Shown here in pieces: positions 1-8,844 of a DNA stretch of 40,955 nt (position 1 is the stretch's first letter; each line of letters opens with the position of its first letter). The translations under genes and the position numbers were made by a program. The notes beneath the pieces are model-generated. The model did not search any database. It had not been told where the DNA came from and saw only the letters and a list, made by a program, of their open reading frames with translations. The stretch is from UBA2330 sp049293015 (GTDB lineage: Bacteria > Bacteroidota > Ignavibacteria > Tepidaquicellales > Tepidaquicellaceae), in assembly GCA_049293015.1 (NCBI GenBank), contig JBATSB010000053.1:1-40955 (forward strand), in the 5' to 3' direction.

Positions 1-1358
1 GGACATGGTGCTGCGTCAGGTACCTGGAAGTTATTGTCAAAGATCCTTTGTGCAAGTGCATCTGCCTGATAAAGTGCTCTCACACTTTCAAGATTTGTTG
101 ATCCTCTGGCTATAACCTGTGCGACCACAATTGACTGTGTGTCATTTGGCTGTACTTCTAAAGGACCTGAACACTGCATGAATCTTCTGTCACCTTGATC
201 AGATTCATTCCACCCGGTCCCATTTGCAGGGTTTCCTAAGAATGCATAAGTTGTTACCTGATTGGTCAGAGGATTAATCCAAGGTGTTCCGTCTCTTCTA
301 ATTCCGCGAAGATTTCCATAAGCTTCTGTTGGATTTGAAGGGTCACCTACACTCGGATTTCCATTTGTATACATGTTGAATGCAGTAACACCAAGTACTT
401 TAAAACCGGGTTTTATTACAAGATTGTTACTTCCGGGTGGACTGTAATATTTTACAGTATCGTCTTGAGTACCAGGAATAATTGGACCTCTGAAGTAGTC
501 AAAACCTACGGCTGGTGGTATACCATAATCCGGATCAATACTTGCAAAGTTATATGTCATTCCGAGATTTAAAGAAGTATCCACACTTACTGCGTCATCT
601 GTTGAAACTCCCAGATCGTCATCAGTCCATAGTGCAATATAACATTGTGTCCATGGAAGGTTATGTCTGTTTATGATCCTGAATTCTGAAAAAGCCATAC
701 TGCTCAGCGGTCCGTTAACAGCATAAGACCAGTTGGTCTGAAGTATAACTGCTTTTAAAGGTGCTGTCTGACCAGCATTATTTCCATGTGCTTCAGGATA
801 TCCGTCTGTATAGGAATAGAACTGTGTCTGACTTCCCAAAAGCAATGGATTTCCTAAACTGTCAAGATATGCACCCTGCTGTGATGCTATTGTTCTCCAG
901 GCTGTGTAATCTGATGTATCAGTTGAGGAGATGTTGTATAGCCTATAATTTGGATCATCTTTCCCCTGTGGGTTGCCGTTGTCATCTACATAACCCGGGA
1001 GATATTCATAATCGTATTCGGCAATACACAATAATGTGTCTCCGCCGACTACTGCGCCGATCCAGATACCCGATGCATATCTGGCGAATTTTGACTGTTT
1101 TTTTGGCCATTCAAATCCTGCATTACCGGTCGATGGGTCTCTGTTAAAAGATCCGTTCGTTCTGAACCAGGTGCTGATCTGATTTGCATCAAGCTTTTTG
1201 GAATCTACTGCTGCTACCTGATTCGGATTCGTCAATATCCTGTCTTGGATATTTCCGTTGTTTCCTGTATTTGTCCTGGTCGGTTTGTCTTTTGGTTTAA
1301 AACCGTAGGCAAACACAAGGACAATCGGTATAAGGAAAATTAATATTTTTTTAATCAT
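1..1358 (-). CDS. Secreted protein of unknown function, 3' end beyond window
   Basis: I translated this frame by hand: it is open from an ATG at 1358 to the left edge, about 452 codons with no stop, so the C-terminus is missing. The protein begins MIKKILIFLIPIVLVFAYG, a clear signal peptide, followed by a Gly/Asn/Asp-rich extracellular-type sequence with stretches such as TWFRTNGSFNRDPSTGN and YASGIWIGAVVGGDTL. Proteins of this appearance are common in Ignavibacteria and usually end in a T9SS sorting domain, but that end cannot be seen here. It lies 103 bases downstream of the TonB-dependent receptor on the same strand, with a hairpin between them. No Shine-Dalgarno is visible. No catalytic motif was recognised. 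Confidence 0.85.
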   Translation of the reverse strand, partial: MIKKILIFLIPIVLVFAYGFKPKDKPTRTNTGNNGNIQDRILTNPNQVAAVDSKKLDANQISTWFRTNGSFNRDPSTGNAGFEWPKKQSKFARYASGIWIGAVVGGDTLLCIAEYDYEYLPGYVDDNGNPQGKDDPNYRLYNISSTDTSDYTAWRTIASQQGAYLDSLGNPLLLGSQTQFYSYTDGYPEAHGNNAGQTAPLKAVILQTNWSYAVNGPLSSMAFSEFRIINRHNLPWTQCYIALWTDDDLGVSTDDAVSVDTSLNLGMTYNFASIDPDYGIPPAVGFDYFRGPIIPGTQDDTVKYYSPPGSNNLVIKPGFKVLGVTAFNMYTNGNPSVGDPSNPTEAYGNLRGIRRDGTPWINPLTNQVTTYAFLGNPANGTGWNESDQGDRRFMQCSGPLEVQPNDTQSIVVAQVIARGSTNLESVRALYQADALAQRIFDNNFQVPDAAPC

Positions 1359-1423
1359 TGTAGTTTCTATTTATATTTTTTAAAATTTTATTAAACAAAA
1401 ACAATAAAAAAGCATTTAATACA

Positions 1424-1447
1424 GGGTATCAGTATAAACTGATACCC
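1424..1447 (-). terminator. Perfect 10-bp hairpin after the TonB receptor gene
   Basis: GGGTATCAGT, a 4-base loop and ACTGATACCC form a perfect 10-bp stem starting about 15 bases past the receptor stop codon. On the minus strand the hairpin is not followed at once by a clean T-tract; a run of six T appears about 12 bases later. It may be a terminator, or a transcript-stabilising or attenuating hairpin between the receptor gene and the next gene. Confidence 0.55.
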
Positions 1448-1461
1448 GATAAAATTTTTGT

Positions 1462-4344
1462 TTAGAAAATTAATTTTAGTCCAAATCTGTACTGTCTTGG
1501 CGGTCCATAATTTCCAACATCTTTTGATCTTAAAGTATATCTATTGATATATTCTTCAGAAGTTGTTGGTACTTGACCGTTTGGATTATTAAATGAAAGA
1601 ATTGTATTCTTTCCTGCTTCTGAATTCAAATATCCGGTAGAACCTGGCTGACCACTGCTGTCCCAAACATCGTTTACTAATTCTGAATCAAATACATTGA
1701 TTATATAAACATATGCGTTTAGGTCTAATTTGTTATCCAGGAATGAAAATGTTTTATCTATTTTCATGTCTAGACTATTATTCCATGGACCATAAACACC
1801 ATTGATTGGAGAAATAAGTGGTGCACCGGCTCCGGTTGAAGAAAATGGATCCGAATCATTAGATTTTGCTGAATAAGGTCTTCCGCTGTTAAATGTATAT
1901 AACATGTTTACACCAAATTGCGATAATACATCTCCCCAAAATCCTTTTGGTACATCTGTTCTGCCGAATCTGTAGTCAGCATTAAATACACCAGTCCATC
2001 TTTGATCATAATCCAATGGTGCTGTTAGCTTTGGCTGTCTCTCGCCTAACCATGCAGCAGTAGTTGCAGATTCAGGATCAGATCCTGTACCTGATGCATA
2101 AGAAATTCCTAATGCAATATTTAATGAAAGTCTTTCAGTTCTTCTCATATCAATAGTAAAATCAAGACCTCTTAAAGTACCATAATCCTGATTTGCATAA
2201 ACCTGGATCTGATTTGGAAGCTGAGGATATTTTTTGATTCCGATCAGATCTTCTGTTTCTTTATAATATGCTGTAACATCTACTGCTAATCTGTCACCAA
2301 CCTGTTGCTTTATACCAATTTCATAAGAAGTTGTCTTCTCAGGTCCGAGATTTGGATTTCCAAAAGAACCTGAAAATCCTGCACTGTTGACCCAGTATTC
2401 TAAATTTCTTCTGCCATTGTATAGATATTCTAACTGTGGAAGCTGAATAAATGTACCATATTGTGCATGAAATATAGAATTATTTGTTACAGGGAAGGAC
2501 ATTCCAATTCTTGGACTGAATTGGGAAGCAGGATCGCTATCATCAGTGAAATCTTCATCTCCAAGAACACCATCTGCACCTGCTATGTTTGCCAGGTCAT
2601 TTACTCTCCATGAATTTGCATCAAGATAATCCCATCTTATTCCTGCGTTCAAAGTAAAATCCTTGAATTCTATTTTATCCTGAATGTATAAAGCAGCAAT
2701 TATAGGATGTTTTGCATCGTCATATCCTTCATTTATCTCACCAAATTCTAACTGGTTTGTAGCAGGATTAAATACTCCACCATATCCGTAAGTATTTGCA
2801 AGTCCGGTACCACCGTAGAATGCTGATAATTGTTGAGCTTCTGTAGAGTTTCTGAAATTATACAATCCATTTGGACGAACATCCATGTATCTTAAAGTAT
2901 TGTATTTGTAATCTCCACCAAATTTTATTTCGTTGTTCTTGATCTGTGTTGTGAGATTCAAATTTAATCCCCAATATGAAATCTTACTTGCTTCATAATA
3001 ACTTCTTACCCTGTTAAACTTTGCAAAAACACCATATTCATCAAATCCAACAGAACCGCCCGGAGTAGTTAAACCAGGAACTGTTGCAGGATTACCATAA
3101 TTATACCAATTTGCTCCAAATTCCTGATCACCTTCTGATGCTTCAGCTTCAAAATAGTTGAACTGAAGTTCATAAAATAATTTGGAATTGATCTGATGAT
3201 TTATCTTACCGTAATACTGGCTGTTATCTTCTGTGATGAGTGGATTTCTTACAGAATTAAACATCATATAGGACTGAATAAAACCTCTTCTGTCTACACT
3301 GGATAATCCAGTTCCGAATTTTAACTGAATAGGAAGATCTTTGTCAAATTCCTGAAGATCGACATTTAATTTTCCATTAAATGACCATCTGTTTAATGTA
3401 TATTCAGGAATTACATTATTTCCAAAATTCAACTGATCAGCAACCCAGCTTGGATTATATACAAGCGAAAAATCACTTTCATAGCCAGCAAAGAAATTTA
3501 TTGCTCTTGATAATTCTTTGGTAGGAATTAACGGTCCGCCTAATGCAGCGTTATATACATTATAACCCTGTGATGCATCACCTGCCAATATCTGATCGGT
3601 AATACCTTCAATGGTTCCTGAATATTTGTCAGTTCCGCCCTTCGTAGTTACGTTGATAACACCGGAAAGCACGTTACCATATTCTGCACTGAATCCGCCT
3701 GTTAATACAGACATCTCTTCAAGTACGTTATTGGAAACATATGAATTTGATGTTCCGTCCAGAGGGTTTGTTGTAAGAACACCGTCAACAATAACAGCAG
3801 TTTCATTATTTCTACCACCTCTGATATTGATAGCTGTTCCTCTTTCATCCTGAACAACACCGGCTGTAGTAGAAGCAATATTCTCAATTCCTCTAAGACC
3901 ACTGTTGTCAATAAATTCCTGACCTATAATCTTACCACTTTGATCAGGTGAAATAGCATTTCTTTTTCCTGTTATAACAATTTCATCCGTGACTATAGCT
4001 CCACCCTGTAGATTTAATGAAAAATCCACTCTTGAAGTCAGGTCAGCAGATATTCTAACGCCGGGAACTGTAACAGGATCGTACCCTATATATGATGCAG
4101 TTACTGAATATTCACCTACATCAACATTGAGGATTGTAAATTCACCGCTTTCGTCAGTGACCGCGCCAAGATTAGTTCCATCTACCTTAACTGTTGCTCC
4201 GATTAATGGGCTTTTATCTTTTGTGTCTGTAACTTTACCGGCGATTTTCCCGGTTGTTCCTTGCTTGTCTAAAGCATAATTATTACTGAAAGTCAAACAA
4301 AGCACAAACAGAAGGGAAAGAGTAATTTTTAATGTGTTAGTCAT
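1462..4344 (-). CDS. TonB-dependent outer-membrane receptor with carboxypeptidase-regulatory-like domain
   Basis: A 960-residue outer-membrane receptor. In order: signal peptide (about 1-25, ending near NNYALD); a carboxypeptidase-regulatory-like beta-sandwich (about 32-118, GKIAGKVTD, SPLIGATVKVDGT, YIGYDPVTV); a plug domain (about 120-235) with INIRGGRNNETAVIVDGV and FSAEYGNVLSGVINVTTKGG; then a long beta-barrel rich in Tyr/Asn strands, ending in GLKLIF with the terminal Phe typical of outer-membrane barrels. The family imports large substrates across the outer membrane using TonB energy; this one carries no clue to its substrate. The start is supported by a GGGGG Shine-Dalgarno about 6 bases upstream. 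It lies between two secreted-protein genes on the same strand, a common arrangement in this group. Confidence 0.93.
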   Translation of the reverse strand: MTNTLKITLSLLFVLCLTFSNNYALDKQGTTGKIAGKVTDTKDKSPLIGATVKVDGTNLGAVTDESGEFTILNVDVGEYSVTASYIGYDPVTVPGVRISADLTSRVDFSLNLQGGAIVTDEIVITGKRNAISPDQSGKIIGQEFIDNSGLRGIENIASTTAGVVQDERGTAINIRGGRNNETAVIVDGVLTTNPLDGTSNSYVSNNVLEEMSVLTGGFSAEYGNVLSGVINVTTKGGTDKYSGTIEGITDQILAGDASQGYNVYNAALGGPLIPTKELSRAINFFAGYESDFSLVYNPSWVADQLNFGNNVIPEYTLNRWSFNGKLNVDLQEFDKDLPIQLKFGTGLSSVDRRGFIQSYMMFNSVRNPLITEDNSQYYGKINHQINSKLFYELQFNYFEAEASEGDQEFGANWYNYGNPATVPGLTTPGGSVGFDEYGVFAKFNRVRSYYEASKISYWGLNLNLTTQIKNNEIKFGGDYKYNTLRYMDVRPNGLYNFRNSTEAQQLSAFYGGTGLANTYGYGGVFNPATNQLEFGEINEGYDDAKHPIIAALYIQDKIEFKDFTLNAGIRWDYLDANSWRVNDLANIAGADGVLGDEDFTDDSDPASQFSPRIGMSFPVTNNSIFHAQYGTFIQLPQLEYLYNGRRNLEYWVNSAGFSGSFGNPNLGPEKTTSYEIGIKQQVGDRLAVDVTAYYKETEDLIGIKKYPQLPNQIQVYANQDYGTLRGLDFTIDMRRTERLSLNIALGISYASGTGSDPESATTAAWLGERQPKLTAPLDYDQRWTGVFNADYRFGRTDVPKGFWGDVLSQFGVNMLYTFNSGRPYSAKSNDSDPFSSTGAGAPLISPINGVYGPWNNSLDMKIDKTFSFLDNKLDLNAYVYIINVFDSELVNDVWDSSGQPGSTGYLNSEAGKNTILSFNNPNGQVPTTSEEYINRYTLRSKDVGNYGPPRQYRFGLKLIF

Positions 4345-4403
4345 TTTTCCCCCTTTTAAGAAAAATTTAAATTAATAATTGTTTTGATCATTTGTCTTGT
4401 TTT

Positions 4404-4450
4404 TAAAAAAACCCTCAAAAAATACAATCACTTGTATTTTAAGAGGGTTG
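4404..4450 (-). terminator. Intrinsic terminator of the T9SS BNR-like gene
   Basis: AACCCTC and GAGGGTT (about 4410-4449) close an imperfect stem with an inner AATACAA/TTGTATT stem. On the minus strand the hairpin is followed by a run of T (the A run at 4405-4410). It starts about 30 bases after the stop of the gene at 4481 and before the start of the receptor gene, so the two are probably separate transcripts. Confidence 0.8.
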
Positions 4451-4480
4451 TAATATTTATTTGTGATTAAACAATAAATC

Positions 4481-6229
4481 TTATTTAATCAACATCATTT
4501 TCTTTGTTTCTTTAAAGTCTCCGGCAAATAAGGTATAGAAGTAAATACCACTGCTCAGATTATTTCCGTTGAATGATACTTCTTTTGTTCCCGGTGTTAC
4601 AACTTCGTTATTTACTAATGTTGCAACTTCCTGTCCGTTAGCATTATATACTTTCAAAGTGATATTGGATGTATTTTTTATATCAAATCTGATGCTTGTT
4701 GTCGGATTGAAAGGATTTGGGAAGTTTTGTGCTAAACTGAAATCTCCAGGTACTATGCTCGAAATGCTATTGATTCCAACTGTTGAAACTTGTGTTTTAA
4801 TACCAACAGCTTCTCCAATTCCGATTGGTGGACCGTTAACGTGTGTTCCTGCTAATGAGTCACTTTGTACCAGCATTTGAACTGTTGTCAAATCACCATC
4901 TGTATTGTTAACCTGTGAAACACTTACAAATCTCCAGTCTCTTACAGGTGTTGCAGGTGTAACTCTTTCAGGTGTTGACCATGTAGTACCAAAATTATTC
5001 GAATATGAGAACCATACTGCATAATATGCACTGGTATCTGTTCCATATTCACCAGTAGTTGCATTATATGCGCAGAACAATTGACCACCTGTTGAAGATC
5101 TTCCGATGGAAGGTCTGCAAAGTGGTAAGAATGCATCTGATGTTGCTCCCTGATTCGGGAAGAATGGAACTGTTGACTGATCAGCCATAATTACAGGTAC
5201 TCCGCCGTTCACTGCAGGTGACCAAAGTCTGATCGATGATGGTAATCCTGGGAAAAATCCTGTTTCTGTTAAGGTTGAAATATTGAATGCAACATATGGC
5301 TCGTTATTAGTTCCGAAAGACATACTTACACCTCTTAAGCAACCTAATGAATCAGTTGCAATATTCCAGTCCCAGATTCGTTGTGAAACACTCCATGTTA
5401 CACCGTTATCTGTAGAAGATCTGTAGAATACATCATTATCGTCTGTACCGTTACCAGCTCCGATATATGCATGTCCGACAGTTCCATTAGGAGCTACTGA
5501 CAAGGAGTAAGTTTCTGCCTGATCTCCGTTAAATTCAACCCATCCGCTAAATGTACCATTATTAGATGAGTTTGTATAGGATAATACCTGACCGTTTATT
5601 GATGAAGCGAAAGCTGTTTTATCTGAACCAATTCCGACCACTCTTGGCCAGATTGCTTGTCCGCCAGGTGTGTCACCCGGATCTATTTCTGCAAATACAC
5701 CAAAACCAGGACCTGCATCATAATTGATCTTTGTTCTGGTTGTAGTTCCGTTTGTGTTGTTGTGGTTTGCAATAACTGCTGCACCGTTTGTGTAACCTGA
5801 AATTGAAGGGAATCCGCTTCTGCCTGAAGCAGGAACGTCTCCTAAAAATGTCCAAGTAGCACCACCGTCATTACTGAACATATAAGCACATGCTCTTGTA
5901 GCAAACCCTGCAACTGTTGAATACATAAATGTTGCATGAACGTTGGTAGGAGTTAATGGATCCTGCCAGATTTCATTTGGCACTCCGTTTGACTGAAGAT
6001 CATAAACTGTAAAAACACCAGTCGGCTGAAAGGTGTATGTTAATGATGCTCCGTGAACCGGTGGATAATTTGTTGAAACAAAACTAGGATTGAAACTTCC
6101 GTCATTCTGATAAATTTCAGAGCCGTCTGTAACTTTGTGTGTCCTTTCGGTTCTGTCATCCCTTGATTGCACCATTCCAACCGAAATGAACAATATAAGG
6201 ACTAAAAAAGTAAGTAATTTCTGTAACAT
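4481..6229 (-). CDS. T9SS type A-sorted secreted protein, BNR/sialidase-like repeats
   Basis: A 582-residue secreted protein. The N-terminus is a signal peptide (MLQKLLTFLVLILFISVGMV). The body has several BNR/Asp-box-like motifs, DGGATWTFLG, DNGVTWSVSQ and FGTTWSTPE, suggesting a sialidase-type beta-propeller fold; no sialidase active site was identified. Residues about 496-582 are a Por secretion type A sorting domain: NFPNPFNPTT, then KVYNANGQEVATL and SSGIYFYTL, ending KKMMLIK. In T9SS organisms such a tail directs export across the outer membrane and is then cleaved. The start is confirmed by AAAGGAG about 6 bases upstream of the ATG. An intrinsic terminator follows. Confidence 0.9.
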   Translation of the reverse strand: MLQKLLTFLVLILFISVGMVQSRDDRTERTHKVTDGSEIYQNDGSFNPSFVSTNYPPVHGASLTYTFQPTGVFTVYDLQSNGVPNEIWQDPLTPTNVHATFMYSTVAGFATRACAYMFSNDGGATWTFLGDVPASGRSGFPSISGYTNGAAVIANHNNTNGTTTRTKINYDAGPGFGVFAEIDPGDTPGGQAIWPRVVGIGSDKTAFASSINGQVLSYTNSSNNGTFSGWVEFNGDQAETYSLSVAPNGTVGHAYIGAGNGTDDNDVFYRSSTDNGVTWSVSQRIWDWNIATDSLGCLRGVSMSFGTNNEPYVAFNISTLTETGFFPGLPSSIRLWSPAVNGGVPVIMADQSTVPFFPNQGATSDAFLPLCRPSIGRSSTGGQLFCAYNATTGEYGTDTSAYYAVWFSYSNNFGTTWSTPERVTPATPVRDWRFVSVSQVNNTDGDLTTVQMLVQSDSLAGTHVNGPPIGIGEAVGIKTQVSTVGINSISSIVPGDFSLAQNFPNPFNPTTSIRFDIKNTSNITLKVYNANGQEVATLVNNEVVTPGTKEVSFNGNNLSSGIYFYTLFAGDFKETKKMMLIK

Positions 6230-6435
6230 GTTTTTCTCCTTTTGTTTTAATTAATATTAATTAATAATAAAATTTTTATTAAATCTTTGTCTCTGAATAT
6301 TTAAGGGTTGGTGTTAAATTTTGATTAAATATACTACTAATGTTGTAACTTGTCAATATAGATTTTCGTAACAAAGTTTCTCTTCTGTTTTTTTTTACAA
6401 AAATATATTTTATGAAGTGAATAGTCAAGCATATA

Positions 6436-7341
6436 TTATACTTTATATTTGTTGATCTTACTAAAAATAAATTCCGAGATCCTTTGTCTGCTTTCGACTG
6501 TTTTTCCTGCAATATGATTTGTTAAAAGAACATTGTCAAGTCCTGTAAAACCCTTATTAATACTGGGTTCATTTCTGAATACATCTAATCCTGCAAATCT
6601 GATTTTTTTATTTTTCATCATCCATAATAAATGATCTTCATCAATTACTCCGCCTCTTGAAGTATTAATCAGCACACAATCAGTTTTCAATAAATTCAAT
6701 TTACTTTCAGAAATGAAGTTATGATTTTTTTTGCTCATTGGAATGTGAATAGTAACTATATCAGAATATTTTAATATTGTTTTTAAATCTGTAAAATTAA
6801 ATTTTTTATATTTAATTTTTAAATTATTGTCAATATCATAAACTGCGACTTTCATTCCGAATGCTTTGCATAATTTTCCTGCATAACTGCCTACTTTTCC
6901 AAATCCGATTATTCCAATTGTTTTACCTGTAAGTTCATTTCTGCGGAATCCCGTATCTGTAAATTTATTTTTCCTGACTAAATCATCAGAAATCAAAACC
7001 CCTTTGTATATATTTAAAATAAGTGCAAGTGTATGCTCAGCAGCCGATATTGTATTTCCTTCCTCAGCATTGATTACTTTAACTTTTTTTATTGAAGCAT
7101 ATTTCAGATCAATGTGATCTGTTCCTTTGGAACAAGTTGCTATTAATTTAAAACTAACCTTATTAAGGAATGCTTTGTCAATTTTTCTGACACTTCTTAT
7201 AACAAGTATATCAAAATCGGAATACTCTGAAAATATTTTTTGATCAGATATACCCGGTTTGTTTACTATAGTGAATTTTTTACTGGAGAGTTTTTCTATT
7301 CCGGAAGGGTCTACGTCATCTGCGACTAATATTTTATACAA
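6436..7341 (-). CDS. D-isomer-specific 2-hydroxyacid dehydrogenase (phosphoglycerate dehydrogenase-like)
   Basis: A 301-residue NAD-dependent oxidoreductase of the D-2-hydroxyacid dehydrogenase family. Visible landmarks are the Rossmann motif GFGKVG (146-151) with Asp169 placed to bind the NAD ribose, catalytic Arg229 in INTSRGG, Glu258 in FRNEP and His276 in TNHIAG. The length fits the short form of SerA-like enzymes, which convert 3-phosphoglycerate to 3-phosphohydroxypyruvate in serine synthesis; there is no C-terminal ACT domain. The substrate cannot be fixed from sequence alone, since glyoxylate/hydroxypyruvate reductases share these residues. It follows engB by 60 bases on the same strand. 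Cytosolic. Confidence 0.88.
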   Translation of the reverse strand: MYKILVADDVDPSGIEKLSSKKFTIVNKPGISDQKIFSEYSDFDILVIRSVRKIDKAFLNKVSFKLIATCSKGTDHIDLKYASIKKVKVINAEEGNTISAAEHTLALILNIYKGVLISDDLVRKNKFTDTGFRRNELTGKTIGIIGFGKVGSYAGKLCKAFGMKVAVYDIDNNLKIKYKKFNFTDLKTILKYSDIVTIHIPMSKKNHNFISESKLNLLKTDCVLINTSRGGVIDEDHLLWMMKNKKIRFAGLDVFRNEPSINKGFTGLDNVLLTNHIAGKTVESRQRISEFIFSKINKYKV

Positions 7342-7401
7342 TTTTTATCTTAAATAATTTTTAATTCACAAAGTTATCAAGAATATTTAACTGCATAAAA
7401 T

Positions 7402-7992
7402 TTAAGCGTCCAGATAATCTTCGATCAGTTTTATAACTTCGTTTTTTCCTTCACCGGTTATTGTGGAGAATGGGATATAATCAATGCAGAGATCTTCGTT
7501 GTTTACGATCTTTGAAGATCTGTAGATTTGTTTCTGCATTTTATTTGGAGATATTTTGTCAGATTTGGTTAAGATTACTGCAAACGGAATTTCATAATAT
7601 TCAAGCCAGCTCACCATCAATTCATCTAGATAGGTAGGCTCGTGTCTGGAATCTATTAGCACAAATACAAGTCTTACGTTTTGTCTTTCACTTATATAAT
7701 CTTCAACTAATTTTCTCCAGCCGGCTCTGATCTGCTCAGGTACTTTTGCATATCCATATCCGGGAAGATCTACAAGATAAAATTTTTCATTTATTAAAAA
7801 ATAATTTAACTGTCTGGTTTTACCCGGTACAGAACCAATTTTAGCAAGCTTTTTTTTATTGCAAATTATATTTATTAGAGATGACTTTCCAACGTTCGAT
7901 CTGCCAACAAATACAAACTCTGACAATACTGAATTTGGTAATGCTCTTAGATCGAAAATACTTTTTATAAATTCTGCTGATAAAATTTTCAT
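7402..7992 (-). CDS. engB: Ribosome biogenesis GTP-binding protein EngB (YihA/YsxC)
   Basis: A 196-residue cytosolic GTPase of the TrmE-Era-EngA-EngB family, needed for late assembly of the 50S subunit. The G motifs are all present: G1 GRSNVGKS (30-37), G2 region around VPGKTRQ (55-61), G3 DLPG (75-78, in DLPGYGYA), G4 TKSD (142-145) and a G5-like STITG (176-180). Length and architecture are normal. It lies downstream of the ribosomal-protein cluster but beyond that cluster's terminator, so it probably has its own promoter in the short gap, possibly shared with the dehydrogenase that follows. Confidence 0.95.
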   Translation of the reverse strand: MKILSAEFIKSIFDLRALPNSVLSEFVFVGRSNVGKSSLINIICNKKKLAKIGSVPGKTRQLNYFLINEKFYLVDLPGYGYAKVPEQIRAGWRKLVEDYISERQNVRLVFVLIDSRHEPTYLDELMVSWLEYYEIPFAVILTKSDKISPNKMQKQIYRSSKIVNNEDLCIDYIPFSTITGEGKNEVIKLIEDYLDA

Positions 7993-8011
7993 GACTTCTG
8001 CTTAAAATTTA

Positions 8012-8068
8012 AATAAAAAATCCTTAACCGGTAATTTATTAATAATAAATTATGAATCAGTTAAGGAT
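8012..8068 (-). terminator. Intrinsic terminator closing the S10-spc-alpha cluster
   Basis: ATCCTTAAC (8020-8028) pairs perfectly with GTTAAGGAT (8060-8068), and an inner TAATTTATT/AATAAATTA stem sits within. On the minus strand the structure is followed by a run of T (the A run at 8014-8020). It lies 15 bases after the rplQ stop, the expected end of the long ribosomal transcript. Confidence 0.88.
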
Positions 8069-8082
8069 AAAAATAAAATCTA

Positions 8083-8814
8083 TCAGTTATCTTCTTTGTT
8101 TTTGTTTGATTCAGATTTTACATCATTATCTTTGTTTTCTGATTCATCGGTATCTATTACTTCTTCAATATTTTCTTCTGTTGTTTCCTTTACTTCATTC
8201 ACCACATCTGTATCTTTATCACTTTCATCTTTCGCCTCAACATCTGCGGTCTTAGTTTCTTTTGTTTCCTCTGTTGCAACTTTCTTCTTACTTTGAGTTT
8301 CAGTCTTTCCTTCTTTTGCTTTTACAGTCTTTGAATCTTTTTTCTTTGAATCTGATTTTGACTTTTTATCATTACCTGTATCAGCGGTATCAGTTGTTTC
8401 AGTTTTTGCTTCTTTCTCTTTTATATAGTTATAATCAACAAATTCTATGATCGCTGTTCTTGCTCCGTCTCCGTATCTGTTGCCAGTTTTTAATACTCTT
8501 GTAAATCCACCTGGTCTGTCACCGACTTTTGCTCCGATCTCATCAAAAAGAATTATTAATGCTTCTTTGTTATTGAGAAATTTTCTGGCTTCTCTTCTTA
8601 GATGAATACCCTTTTCAGGTGCAGAGTCCTGAAATTTAAGAGCTCTTTTTGCTTTTGTGACCAAAGGCTCTATGAATCTTCTGAGCTCTTTAGCTTTTGC
8701 TTCGGTGGTCTTTATCCTTTTATTTAAAATAAGTGCAATGGATAAATTCGCAAGAAGTGCTCTTCTGTGACTGGCTGTCCTGTTAAACTTTCTGCCTTTT
8801 CTTCTGTGTACCAT
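8083..8814 (-). CDS. rplQ: 50S ribosomal protein bL17 with long charged C-terminal extension
   Basis: Residues 1 to about 130 are a standard bL17, starting MVHRRKGRKFNRTASHRRAL and ending near AIIEFVDYNY; this part binds 23S rRNA near the exit-tunnel side of the large subunit. Residues about 131-243 form an unusual extension made almost only of K, E, D, T and S, first Lys-rich (KKSKSDSKKKDSK) and then strongly acidic (ESENKDNDVKSESNKNKEDN). It is probably disordered. bL17 of most bacteria is about 115-200 residues, so this is a long version. The gene is last in the alpha-operon part, directly after rpoA, and an intrinsic terminator follows. Confidence 0.96.
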   Translation of the reverse strand: MVHRRKGRKFNRTASHRRALLANLSIALILNKRIKTTEAKAKELRRFIEPLVTKAKRALKFQDSAPEKGIHLRREARKFLNNKEALIILFDEIGAKVGDRPGGFTRVLKTGNRYGDGARTAIIEFVDYNYIKEKEAKTETTDTADTGNDKKSKSDSKKKDSKTVKAKEGKTETQSKKKVATEETKETKTADVEAKDESDKDTDVVNEVKETTEENIEEVIDTDESENKDNDVKSESNKNKEDN

Positions 8815-8844
8815 ATATATCTAAATTATCTTTATTTTAAATTA

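Noticed and set aside
761..1147. Plus-strand open frame
   Set aside because: It lies opposite the partial secreted-protein gene, which reads through as a coherent protein with a signal peptide; the plus-strand product has no protein-like features.
6279..6512. Minus-strand open frame of 77 codons overlapping the dehydrogenase end
   Set aside because: It overlaps the dehydrogenase gene in another frame, is A/T-driven and shows no domain; no Shine-Dalgarno was seen.
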